This document shows positions 1-12,400 of a stretch of 64,000 nucleotides of DNA, piece by piece. The position numbers were made by a program, and so were the translations under genes. Position 1 is the stretch's first letter. The number at the start of each line of letters is the position of its first letter. Under the pieces are notes generated by a model. The model ran no database searches, was not told where the DNA came from, and saw only the letters and a list, made by a program, of their open reading frames with translations. The DNA is taken from positions 34,694,117-34,758,116 of the forward strand of contig OY482852.1 in the NCBI GenBank assembly GCA_960531495.1. Direction: 5' to 3'. This DNA is from Zeus faber. Taxonomy: Eukaryota; Chordata; Actinopteri; Zeiformes; Zeidae.

Positions 1-949
1 TCACCTCTGGAGAGACAATGGTTCGGTGTTTCTCTAATTCAGCTAGACAGCAAACCGTCCAATGTTCTGAAAATGCACATACCTCGACAAATACATGTTG
101 TATGGGCCTAAAACTGTTTGACAAACAACACTTTAGCAGCATATACTAGTTTACCATTGTATTTAAACTGTCTGACACTGTCACACAGAGTAATGACTGA
201 AGCGTTTAACCAATTCACCTTTTCGACGTTTAAATCGGCTGAAAATGCGTTTTTTCCCACATGTGCACATAATGATGAAAATGACCATAACTCGACAAAT
301 ACATGTTAGATGGGCCTAAAACTGTTTGACAAACAACACTTTAGCAGCATATACTAGTTCACCATTGTATTTAAACTGTCTGACACTGTCACACAGAGTA
401 ATGACTGAAGCGTTTAACCAATTCCCCTTTTCGACGTTTAAATCGGCTGAAAATGCGTTTTTTCCCACATGTACACATAATGATGAAAATGACCATAACT
501 CGACAAATACATGTTAGATGGGCCTAAAACTGTTTGACAAACAACACTTTAGCAGCATATACTAGTTCACCATTGTATTTAAACTGTCTGACACTGTCAC
601 ACAGAGTAATGACTGAAGCGTTTAACCAATTCCCCTTTTCGACGTTTAAATCGGCTGAAAATGCGTTTTTTCCCACATGTACACATAATGATGAAAATGA
701 TCATAACTCGACAAATACATGTTAGATGGGCCTAAAACTGGTTGACAAACAACACTTTAGCAGCATATACTAGTTCACAATTGTATTTAAAATGTCTGAC
801 ACTGTCACACAGAGTAATGACTGAAGCGTTTAACCAATTCCCCTTTTCGACGTTTAAATCGGCTGAAAATGCGTTTTTTCCCACATGTGCACACAATGAT
901 GAAAATGATCATAACTCCACAAATACATGTTAGATGGGCCTAGAAATCT

Positions 950-1341
950 GTGAGAAACACTTAAGAAGCACATAATAGTTCATCATATTAATTAAATTTC
1001 TATGCTGTACTGCAGCATTCTGAATCATTCACCTCTGAAGAGACAATGGTTAGGTGTTTCTCTAATTCAGCTAGACAGCAAACCGTCACAAGTTCTGAAA
1101 ATGATCATAACTCCAGAAATACATGTTAGATGGGCATAGAAATCTGAGAGAAAAACTTAGGAAGCACATAATAGTTCATCATATTAATTAAATTTCAATG
1201 CTGTACTGCAGCATTCTGAATCATTCACCTCTGAAGAGACAATGGTTCGGTGTTTCTCTAATTCAGCTAGACAGCAAACCGTCCAATGTTCTGAAAATGC
1301 TCATACCTCGACAAATACATGTTGTATGGGCCTAAAACTGT
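950..1341. repeat. B-B dimer showing the two B subtypes
   Basis: Two B monomers in a row. The first carries GTCACAAGTTC and ATGATCATAACTCC and ends TGTTAGATGGGC. The second carries GTCCAATGTTC and CTCATACCTCG and ends TGTTGTATGGGCC before the next A. The same order recurs in the other B-B and B-B-B runs I checked (for example 1550-1941, 5026-5613, 6030-6421, 22494-22885). The last B before an A is always the GTCCAATG subtype. This shows that B subtypes are fixed by position within the higher-order unit. Confidence 0.9.
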
Positions 1342-2149
1342 TTGACAAACAACGCTTTAGCAGCATATACTAGTTCACCATTGTATTTAAACTGTCTGAC
1401 ACTGTCACACAGAGTAATGACTGAAGCGTTTAACCAATTCCCCTTTTCGACGTTTAAATCGGCTGAAAATGCGTTTTTTCCCACATGTGCACATAATGAT
1501 GAAAATGATCATAACTTGACGAATACATGTTAGATGGGCCTAGAAATCTGTGAGAAACACTTAAGAAGCACATAATAGTTCATCATATTAATTAAATTTC
1601 TATGCTGTACTGCAGCATTCTGAATCATTCACCTCTGAAGAGACAATGGTTCGGTGTTTCTCTAATTCAGCTAGACAGCAAACCGTCACAAGTTCTGAAA
1701 ATGATCATAACTCCATAAATACATGTTAGATGGGCATAGAAATCTGAGAGAAAAACTTAGGAAGCACATAATAGTTCATCATATTAATTAAATTTCAATG
1801 CTGTACTGCAGCATTCTGAATCATTCACCTCTGGAGAGACAATGGTTCGGTGTTTCTCTAATTCAGCTAGACAGCAAACCGTCCAATGTTCTGAAAATGC
1901 TCATACCTCGACAAATACATGTTGTATGGGCCTAAAACTGTTTGACAAACAACGCTTTAGCAGCATATACTAGTTCACCATTGTATTTAAACTGTCTGAC
2001 ACTGTCACACAGAGTAATGACTGAAGCGTTTAACCAATTCCCCTTTTCGACGTTTAAATCGGCTGAAAATGCGTTTTTTCCCACATGTGCACATAATGAT
2101 GAAAATGATCATAACTCGACGAATACATGTTAGATGGGCCTAAAACTGT

Positions 2150-2357
2150 TTGACAAACAACACTTTAGCAGCATATACTAGTTCACCATTGTATTTAAAC
2201 TGTCTGACACTGTCACACAGAGTAATGACTGAAGCGTTTAACCAATTCCCCTTTTCGACGTTTAAATCGGCTGAAAATGCGTTTTTTCCCACATGTGCAC
2301 ACAATGATGAAAATGATCATAACTCCAGAAATACATGTTAGATGGGCATAGAAATCT
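2150..2357. repeat. Type A satellite monomer (exemplar, 208 bp)
   Basis: Representative A monomer, phased from the TTG of TTGACAAACAAC. In order it has an AT-rich left part (GCATATACTAGTTCACC, then TATTTAAAC), a central CCCCTTTTCGACGTTTAAAT followed by CGGCTGAAAATGCG, a T6 tract followed by CCCACATGTGCAC, and a right end GAAAATGATCATAACTC followed by AAATACATGTTAGATGGGC. A 63-codon open frame runs through it from TTG to the TAG in TGTTAG. It lacks an ATG start, does not run on between monomers, and is disrupted by indels in many copies, so it is not treated as a gene. Main variants are AACACT/AACGCT near the start, CCAATT/GCAATT, GTGCAC/GTACAC and CATAATG/CACAATG. Confidence 0.95.
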
Positions 2358-2553
2358 GAGAGAAACACTTAGGAAGCACATAATAGTTCATCATATTAAT
2401 TAAATTTCTATGCTGTACTGCAACATTCTGAATCATTCACCTCTGAAGAGACAATGGTTCGGTGTTTCTCTAATTCAGCTAGACAGCAAACCGTCCAATG
2501 TTCTGAAAATGCTCATACCTCAACAAATACATGTTTTATGGGCCTAAAACTGT
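2358..2553. repeat. Type B satellite monomer (exemplar, 196 bp)
   Basis: Representative B monomer in the same phase as A. The left end GAGAGAAACACTTAGGAAGC followed by ACATAATAGTTCATC aligns with the left end of A. The centre (TTAATTAAATTTC, CTGTACTGCA, CACCTCTGAAGAGACAATGG, TTCGGTGTTTCTC) does not align convincingly with A. The right end (CTGAAAATG...ACAAATACATGTT) matches A again. A and B therefore look like old relatives whose centres have diverged or been replaced. This copy is the form found just before an A monomer: it carries GTCCAATGTTC and CTCATACCTC and ends TGTTTTATGGGCC; most such copies read TGTTGTATGGGCC. Confidence 0.95.
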
Positions 2554-5500
2554 TTGACAAACAACGCTTTAGCAGCATATACTAGTTCACCATTGTATTT
2601 AAACTGTCTGACACTGTCACACAGAGTAATGACTGAAGCGTTTAACCAATTCCCCTTTTCGACGTTTAAATCGGCTGAAAATGCGTTTTTTCCCACATGT
2701 GCACATAATGATGAAAATGATCATAACTCGACAAATACATGTTAGATGGGCCTAAAACTGTTTGACAAACAACACTTTAGCAGCATATACTAGTTCACCA
2801 TTGTATTTAAACTGTCTGACACTGTCACACAGAGTAATGACTGAAGCGTTTAACCAATTCCCCTTTTCGACGTTTAAATCGGCTGAAAATGCGTTTTTTC
2901 CCACATGTGCACACAATGATGAAAATGATCATAACTCCAGAAATACATGTTAGATGGGCATAGAAATCTGAGAGAAACACTTAGGAAGCACATAATAGTT
3001 CATCATATTAATTAAATTTCTATGCTGTACTGCAGCATTCTGAATCATTCACCTCTGAAGAGACAATGGTTCGGTGTTTCTCTAATTCAGCTAGACAGCA
3101 AACCGTCCAATGTTCTGAAAATGCTCATACCTCAACAAATACATGTTGTATGGGCCTAAAACTGTTTGACAAACAACGCTTTAGCAGCATATACTAGTTC
3201 ACCATTGTATTTCAACTGTCTGACACTGTCACACAGAGTAATGACTGAAGCGTTTAACCAATTCCCCTTTTCGACCTTTAAATCGGCTGAAAATGCGTTT
3301 TTTCCCACATGTGCACATAATGATGAAAATGATCATAACTCGACAAATACATGTTAGATGGGCCTAAAACTGTTTGACAAACAACACTTTAGCAGCATAT
3401 ACTAGTTCACCATTGTATTTAAACTGTCTGACACTGTCACACAGAGTAATGACTGAAGCGTTTAAGCAATTCCCCTTTTCGACGTTTAAATCGGCTGAAA
3501 ATGCGTTTTTTCCCACATGTGCACATAATGATGAAAATGACCATAACTCGACGAATACATGTTAGATGGGCCTAAAACTGTTTGACAAACAACACTTTAG
3601 CAGCATATACTAGTTCACCATTGTATTTAAATTGTCTGACACTGTCACACAGAGTAATGACTGAAGCGTTTAACCAATTCCCCTTTTCGACGTTTAAATC
3701 GGCTGAAAATGCGTTTTTTCCCACATGTACACATAATAATGAAAATGATCATAACTCGACAAATACATGTTAGATGGGCCTAAAACTGGTTGACAAACAA
3801 CACTTTAGCAGCATATACTAGTTCACAATTGTATTTAAAATGTCTGACACTGTCACACAGAGTAATGACTGAAGCGTTTAACCAATTCCCCTTTTCGACG
3901 TTTAAATCGGCTGAAAATGCGTTTTTTCCCACATGTGCACACAATGATGAAAATGATCATAACTCCACAAATACATGTTAGATGGGCCTAGAAATCCGTG
4001 AGAAACACTTAGGAAGCACATAATAGTTCATCATATTAATTAAATTTCTATGCTGTACTGCAGCATTCTGAATCATTCACCTCTGAAGAGACAATGGTTC
4101 GGTGTTTCTCTAATTCAGCTAGACAGCAAACCGTCCAATGTTCTGAAAATGCTCATACCTCAACAAATACATGTTGTATGGGCCTAAAACTGTTTGACAA
4201 ACAACGCTTTAGCAGCATATACTAGTTCACCATTGTATTTCAACTGTCTGACACAGTCACACAGAGTAATGACTGAAGCGTTTAACCAATTCCCCTTTTC
4301 GACGTTTAAATCGGCTGAAAATGCGTTTTTTCCCACATGTGCACATAATGATGAAAATGATCATAACTCGACAAATACATGTTAGATGGGCCTAAAACTG
4401 TTTGACAAACAACACTTTAGCAGCATATACTAGTTCACCATTGTATTTAAACTGTCTGACACTGTCACACAGAGTAATGACTGAAGCGTTTAACCAATTC
4501 CCCTTTTCGACGTTTAAATCGGCTGAAAATGCGTTTTTTCCCACATGTGCACATAATGATGAAAATGACCATAACTCGACAAATACATGTTAGATGGGCC
4601 TAAAACTGTTTGACAAACAACACTTTAGCAGCATATACTAGTTCACCATTGTATTTAAATTGTCTGACACTGTCACACAGAGTAATGACTGAAGCGTTTA
4701 ACCAATTCCCCTTTTCGACGTTTAAATCGGCTGAAAATGCGTTTTTTCCCACATGTACACATAATAATGAAAATGATCATAACTCGACAAATACATGTTA
4801 GATGGGCCTAAAACTGTTTGACAAACAACACTTTAGCAGCATATACTAGTTCACAATTGTATTTAAAATGTCTGACACTGTCACACAGAGTAATGACTGA
4901 AGCGTTTAACCAGTTCTCCTTTTCGACGTTTAAATCGGCTGAAAATGCGTTTTTTCCCACATGTGCACACAATGATGAAAATGATCATAACTCCACAAAT
5001 ACATGTTAGATGGGCCTAGAAATCTGTGAGAAACACTTAAGAAGCACATAATAGTTCATCATATTAATTAAATTTCTATGCTGTACTGCAGCATTCTGAA
5101 TCATTCACCTCTGAAGAGACAATGGTTCGGTGTTTCTCTATTTCAGCTAGACAGCAAACCGTCACAAGTTCTGAAAATGATCATAACTCCAGAAATACAT
5201 GTTAGATGGGCATAGAAATCTGAGAGAAAAACTTAGGAAGCACATAATAGTTCATCATATTAATTAAATTTCAATGCTGTACTGCAGCATTCTGAATCAT
5301 TCACCTCTGAAGAGACAATGGTTCGGTGTTTCTCTAATTCAGCTAGACAGCAAACCGTCACAAGTTCTGAAAATGATCATAACTCCAGAAATACATGTTA
5401 GATGGGCATAGAAATCTGAGAGAAAAACTTAGGAAGCACATAATAGTTCATCATATTAATTAAATTTCAATGCTGTACTGCAGTATTCTGAATCATTCAC

Positions 5501-6304
5501 CTCTGAAGAGACAATGGTTCGGTGTTTCTCTAATTCAGCTAGACAGCAAACCGTCCAATGTTCTGAAAATGCTCATACCTCGACAAATACATGTTGTATG
5601 GGCCTAAAACTGTTTGACAAACAACGCTTTAGCAGCATATACTAGTTCACCATTGTATTTAAACTGTCTGACACTGTCACACAGAGTAATGACTGAAGCG
5701 TTTAACCAATTCCCCTTTTCGACGTTTAAATCGGCTGAAAATGCGTTTTTTCCCACATGTGCACATAATGATGAAAATGATCATAACTTGACGAATACAT
5801 GTTAGATGGGCCTAAAACTCTTTGACAAACAACACTTTAGCAGCATATACTAGTTCACAATTGTATTTAAACTGTCTGACACTGTCACACAGAGTAATGA
5901 CTGAAGCGTTTAAGCAATTCCCCTTTTCGACGTTTAAATCGGCTGAAAATGCGTTTTTTCCCACATGTGCACACAATGATGAAAATGATCATAACTCCAG
6001 AAATACATGTTAGATGGGCCTAGAAATCTGTGAGAAACACTTAAGAAGCACATAATAGTTCATCATATTAATTAAATTTCTATGCTGTACTGCAGCATTC
6101 TGAATCATTCACCTCTGAAGAGACAATGGTTCGGTGTTTCTCTAATTCAGCTAGACAGCAAACCGTCACAAGTTCTGAAAATGATCATAACTCCAGAAAT
6201 ACATGTTAGATGGGCATAGAAATCTGAGAGAAAAACTTAGGAAGCACATAATAGTTCATCATATTAATTAAATTTCAATGCTGTACTGCAGCATTCTGAA
6301 TCAT

Positions 6305-9300
6305 TCACCTCTGGAGAGACAATGGTTCGGTGTTTCTCTAATTCAGCTAGACAGCAAACCGTCCAATGTTCTGAAAATGCACATACCTCGACAAATACAT
6401 GTTGTATGGGCCTAAAACTGTTTGACAAACAACACTTTAGCAGCATATACTAGTTTACCATTGTATTTAAACTGTCTGACACTGTCACACAGAGTAATGA
6501 CTGAAGCGTTTAACCAATTCACCTTTTCGACGTTTAAATCGGCTGAAAATGCGTTTTTTCCCACATGTGCACATAATGATGAAAATGACCATAACTCGAC
6601 AAATACATGTTAGATGGGCCTAAAACTGTTTGACAAACAACACTTTAGCAGCATATACTAGTTCACCATTGTATTTAAACTGTCTGACACTGTCACACAG
6701 AGTAATGACTGAAGCGTTTAACCAATTCCCCTTTTCGACGTTTAAATCGGCTGAAAATGCGTTTTTTCCCACATGTACACATAATGATGAAAATGACCAT
6801 AACTCGACAAATACATGTTAGATGGGCCTAAAACTGTTTGACAAACAACACTTTAGCAGCATATACTAGTTCACCATTGTATTTAAACTGTCTGACACTG
6901 TCACACAGAGTAATGACTGAAGCGTTTAACCAATTCCCCTTTTCGACGTTTAAATCGGCTGAAAATGCGTTTTTTCCCACATGTACACATAATGATGAAA
7001 ATGATCATAACTCGACAAATACATGTTAGATGGGCCTAAAACTGGTTGACAAACAACACTTTAGCAGCATATACTAGTTCACAATTGTATTTAAAATGTC
7101 TGACACTGTCACACAGAGTAATGACTGAAGCGTTTAACCAATTCCCCTTTTCGACGTTTAAATCGGCTGAAAATGCGTTTTTTCCCACATGTGCACACAA
7201 TGATGAAAATGATCATAACTCCACAAATACATGTTAGATGGGCCTAGAAATCTGTGAGAAACACTTAAGAAGCACATAATAGTTCATCATATTAATTAAA
7301 TTTCTATGCTGTACTGCAGCATTCTGAATCATTCACCTCTGAAGAGACAATGGTTAGGTGTTTCTCTAATTCAGCTAGACAGCAAACCGTCACAAGTTCT
7401 GAAAATGATCATAACTCCAGAAATACATGTTAGATGGGCATAGAAATCTGAGAGAAAAACTTAGGAAGCACATAATAGTTCATCATATTAATTAAATTTC
7501 AATGCTGTACTGCAGCATTCTGAATCATTCACCTCTGAAGAGACAATGGTTCGGTGTTTCTCTAATTCAGCTAGACAGCAAACCGTCCAATGTTCTGAAA
7601 ATGCTCATACCTCGACAAATACATGTTGTATGGGCCTAAAACTGTTTGACAAACAACGCTTTAGCAGCATATACTAGTTCACCATTGTATTTAAACTGTC
7701 TGACACTGTCACACAGAGTAATGACTGAAGCGTTTAACCAATTCCCCTTTTCGACGTTTAAATCGGCTGAAAATGCGTTTTTTCCCACATGTGCACATAA
7801 TGATGAAAATGATCATAACTTGACGAATACATGTTAGATGGGCCTAGAAATCTGTGAGAAACACTTAAGAAGCACATAATAGTTCATCATATTAATTAAA
7901 TTTCTATGCTGTACTGCAGCATTCTGAATCATTCACCTCTGAAGAGACAATGGTTCGGTGTTTCTCTAATTCAGCTAGACAGCAAACCGTCACAAGTTCT
8001 GAAAATGATCATAACTCCATAAATACATGTTAGATGGGCATAGAAATCTGAGAGAAAAACTTAGGAAGCACATAATAGTTCATCATATTAATTAAATTTC
8101 AATGCTGTACTGCAGCATTCTGAATCATTCACCTCTGGAGAGACAATGGTTCGGTGTTTCTCTAATTCAGCTAGACAGCAAACCGTCCAATGTTCTGAAA
8201 ATGCTCATACCTCGACAAATACATGTTGTATGGGCCTAAAACTGTTTGACAAACAACGCTTTAGCAGCATATACTAGTTCACCATTGTATTTAAACTGTC
8301 TGACACTGTCACACAGAGTAATGACTGAAGCGTTTAACCAATTCCCCTTTTCGACGTTTAAATCGGCTGAAAATGCGTTTTTTCCCACATGTGCACACAA
8401 TGATGAAAATGATCATAACTCCAGAAATACATGTTAGATGGGCATAGAAATCTGAGAGAAACACTTAGGAAGCACATAATAGTTCATCATATTAATTAAA
8501 TTTCTATGCTGTACTGCAACATTCTGAATCATTCACCTCTGAAGAGACAATGGTTCGGTGTTTCTCTAATTCAGCTAGACAGCAAACCGTCCAATGTTCT
8601 GAAAATGCTCATACCTCAACAAATACATGTTTTATGGGCCTAAAACTGTTTGACAAACAACGCTTTAGCAGCATATACTAGTTCACCATTGTATTTAAAC
8701 TGTCTGACACTGTCACACAGAGTAATGACTGAAGCGTTTAACCAATTCCCCTTTTCGACGTTTAAATCGGCTGAAAATGCGTTTTTTCCCACATGTGCAC
8801 ATAATGATGAAAATGATCATAACTCGACAAATACATGTTAGATGGGCCTAAAACTGTTTGACAAACAACACTTTAGCAGCATATACTAGTTCACCATTGT
8901 ATTTAAACTGTCTGACACTGTCACACAGAGTAATGACTGAAGCGTTTAACCAATTCCCCTTTTCGACGTTTAAATCGGCTGAAAATGCGTTTTTTCCCAC
9001 ATGTGCACACAATGATGAAAATGATCATAACTCCAGAAATACATGTTAGATGGGCATAGAAATCTGAGAGAAACACTTAGGAAGCACATAATAGTTCATC
9101 ATATTAATTAAATTTCTATGCTGTACTGCAGCATTCTGAATCATTCACCTCTGAAGAGACAATGGTTCGGTGTTTCTCTAATTCAGCTAGACAGCAAACC
9201 GTCCAATGTTCTGAAAATGCTCATACCTCAACAAATACATGTTGTATGGGCCTAAAACTGTTTGACAAACAACGCTTTAGCAGCATATACTAGTTCACCA

Positions 9301-12300
9301 TTGTATTTCAACTGTCTGACACTGTCACACAGAGTAATGACTGAAGCGTTTAACCAATTCCCCTTTTCGACCTTTAAATCGGCTGAAAATGCGTTTTTTC
9401 CCACATGTGCACATAATGATGAAAATGATCATAACTCGACAAATACATGTTAGATGGGCCTAAAACTGTTTGACAAACAACACTTTAGCAGCATATACTA
9501 GTTCACCATTGTATTTAAACTGTCTGACACTGTCACACAGAGTAATGACTGAAGCGTTTAAGCAATTCCCCTTTTCGACGTTTAAATCGGCTGAAAATGC
9601 GTTTTTTCCCACATGTGCACATAATGATGAAAATGACCATAACTCGACGAATACATGTTAGATGGGCCTAAAACTGTTTGACAAACAACACTTTAGCAGC
9701 ATATACTAGTTCACCATTGTATTTAAATTGTCTGACACTGTCACACAGAGTAATGACTGAAGCGTTTAACCAATACCCCTTTTCGACGTTTAAATCGGCT
9801 GAAAATGCGTTTTTTCCCACATGTACACATAATAATGAAAATGATCATAACTCGACAAATACATGTTAGATGGGCCTAAAACTGGTTGACAAACAACACT
9901 TTAGCAGCATATACTAGTTCACAATTGTATTTAAAATGTCTGACACTGTCACACAGAGTAATGACTGAAGCGTTTAACCAATTCCCCTTTTCGACGTTTA
10001 AATCGGCTGAAAATGCGTTTTTTCCCACATGTGCACACAATGATGAAAATGATCATAACTCCACAAATACATGTTAGATGGGCCTAGAAATCCGTGAGAA
10101 ACACTTAGGAAGCACATAATAGTTCATCATATTAATTAAATTTCTATGCTGTACTGCAGCATTCTGAATCATTCACCTCTGAAGAGACAATGGTTCGGTG
10201 TTTCTCTAATTCAGCTAGACAGCAAACCGTCCAATGTTCTGAAAATGCTCATACCTCAACAAATACATGTTGTATGGGCCTAAAACTGTTTGACAAACAA
10301 CGCTTTAGCAGCATATACTAGTTCACCATTGTATTTCAACTGTCTGACACAGTCACACAGAGTAATGACTGAAGCGTTTAACCAATTCCCCTTTTCGACC
10401 TTTAAATCGGCTGAAAATGCGTTTTTTCCCACATGTGCACATAATGATGAAAATGATCATAACTCGACAAATACATGTTAGATGGGCCTAAAACTGTTTG
10501 ACAAACAACACTTTAGCAGCATATACTAGTTCACCATTGTATTTAAACTGTCTGACACTGTCACACAGAGTAATGACTGAAGCGTTTAACCAATTCCCCT
10601 TTTCGACGTTTAAATCGGCTGAAAATGCGTTTTTTCCCACATGTGCACATAATGATGAAAATGACCATAACTCGACAAATACATGTTAGATGGGCCTAAA
10701 ACTGTTTGACAAACAACACTTTAGCAGCATATACTAGTTCACCATTGTATTTAAATTGTCTGACACTGTCACACAGAGTAATGACTGAAGCGTTTAACCA
10801 ATTCCCCTTTTCGACGTTTAAATCGGCTGAAAATGCGTTTTTTCCCACATGTACACATAATAATGAAAATGATCATAACTCGACAAATACATGTTAGATG
10901 GGCCTAAAACTGTTTGACAAACAACACTTTAGCAGCATATACTAGTTCACAATTGTATTTAAAATGTCTGACACTGTCACACAGAGTAATGACTGAAGCG
11001 TTTAACCAGTTCTCCTTTTCGACGTTTAAATCGGCTGAAAATGCGTTTTTTCCCACATGTGCACACAATGATGAAAATGATCATAACTCCACAAATACAT
11101 GTTAGATGGGCCTAGAAATCTGTGAGAAACACTTAAGAAGCACATAATAGTTCATCATATTAATTAAATTTCTATGCTGTACTGCAGCATTCTGAATCAT
11201 TCACCTCTGAAGAGACAATGGTTCGGTGTTTCTCTATTTCAGCTAGACAGCAAACCGTCACAAGTTCTGAAAATGATCATAACTCCAGAAATACATGTTA
11301 GATGGGCATAGAAATCTGAGAGAAAAACTTAGGAAGCACATAATAGTTCATCATATTAATTAAATTTCAATGCTGTACTGCAGCATTCTGAATCATTCAC
11401 CTCTGAAGAGACAATGGTTCGGTGTTTCTCTAATTCAGCTAGACAGCAAACCGTCACAAGTTCTGAAAATGATCATAACTCCAGAAATACATGTTAGATG
11501 GGCATAGAAATCTGAGAGAAAAACTTAGGAAGCACATAATAGTTCATCATATTAATTAAATTTCAATGCTGTACTGCAGTATTCTGAATCATTCACCTCT
11601 GAAGAGACAATGGTTCGGTGTTTCTCTAATTCAGCTAGACAGCAAACCGTCCAATGTTCTGAAAATGCTCATACCTCGACAAATACATGTTGTATGGGCC
11701 TAAAACTGTTTGACAAACAACGCTTTAGCAGCATATACTAGTTCACCATTGTATTTAAACTGTCTGACACTGTCACACAGAGTAATGACTGAAGCGTTTA
11801 ACCAATTCCCCTTTTCGACGTTTAAATCGGCTGAAAATGCGTTTTTTCCCACATGTGCACATAATGATGAAAATGATCATAACTTGACGAATACATGTTA
11901 GATGGGCCTAAAACTCTTTGACAAACAACACTTTAGCAGCATATACTAGTTCACAATTGTATTTAAACTGTCTGACACTGTCACACAGAGTAATGACTGA
12001 AGCGTTTAAGCAATTCCCCTTTTCGACGTTTAAATCGGCTGAAAATGCGTTTTTTCCCACATGTGCACACAATGATGAAAATGATCATAACTCCAGAAAT
12101 ACATGTTAGATGGGCCTAGAAATCTGTGAGAAACACTTAAGAAGCACATAATAGTTCATCATATTAATTAAATTTCTATGCTGTACTGCAGCATTCTGAA
12201 TCATTCACCTCTGAAGAGACAATGGTTCGGTGTTTCTCTAATTCAGCTAGACAGCAAACCGTCACAAGTTCTGAAAATGATCATAACTCCAGAAATACAT

Positions 12301-12400
12301 GTTAGATGGGCATAGAAATCTGAGAGAAAAACTTAGGAAGCACATAATAGTTCATCATATTAATTAAATTTCAATGCTGTACTGCAGCATTCTGAATCAT
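6305..12400. repeat. HOR unit 2 (30 monomers, 6096 bp)
   Basis: Near-identical copy of HOR unit 1, shorter by exactly one A monomer (208 bp). The pair at 1942/2150 in unit 1 is represented here by one monomer at 8246. That monomer starts like 1942 (AACGCT) and ends like 2150 (CACACAATG, then ACTCCAGAAAT), so it is a hybrid. Other A monomers keep unit-1 order: 6422, 6630, 6838, 7046, 7646, 8246, 8650, 8858, 9262, 9470, 9678, 9886, 10290, 10498, 10706, 10914, 11710 and 11918. Confidence 0.95.

Larger units (their letters stand above)
1..6304. repeat. HOR unit 1 (31 monomers, 6304 bp)
   Basis: Higher-order repeat with A monomers at 118, 326, 534, 742, 1342, 1942, 2150, 2554, 2762, 3166, 3374, 3582, 3790, 4194, 4402, 4610, 4818, 5614 and 5822. 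B runs of 2, 2, 1, 1, 1, 3 and 2 lie between or after them. That is 19 A plus 12 B, which sums exactly to 6304 bp. Diagnostic variants include AGTTTACC and CAATTCACC in the monomer at 118 and TTCAACTG at 3166 and 4194. The same diagnostic monomers recur at 6422, 12518 and 17586. It is the longest complete version in the window and probably closest to the parental unit. Confidence 0.95.

Noticed and set aside
118-309. 63-codon open frame repeated in nearly every A monomer
   Set aside because: It starts at TTG with no ATG, has no link to the next monomer's frame, and is broken or altered by 1-bp indels in many copies. It is a by-product of a well-conserved 208-bp satellite.
2260-2280. CENP-B box
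   Set aside because: TTCG and CGG are present but spaced by 10 instead of 7 bases, and the final GGG is missing.
2445-2465. Pol III B box (GGTTCG in B monomers), suggesting SINE or tRNA ancestry
   Set aside because: Only GGTTCG matches; the invariant A and downstream C residues are missing and no A box or terminator is arranged with it.
1-6304. CRISPR-like array
   Set aside because: Repeats are 196-208 bp and head-to-tail without unique spacers; the context is eukaryotic satellite.
6264-6446. Minus-strand open frames of 60-88 codons across B/A junctions
   Set aside because: They recur only because the satellite recurs, differ between contexts and resemble no protein family.
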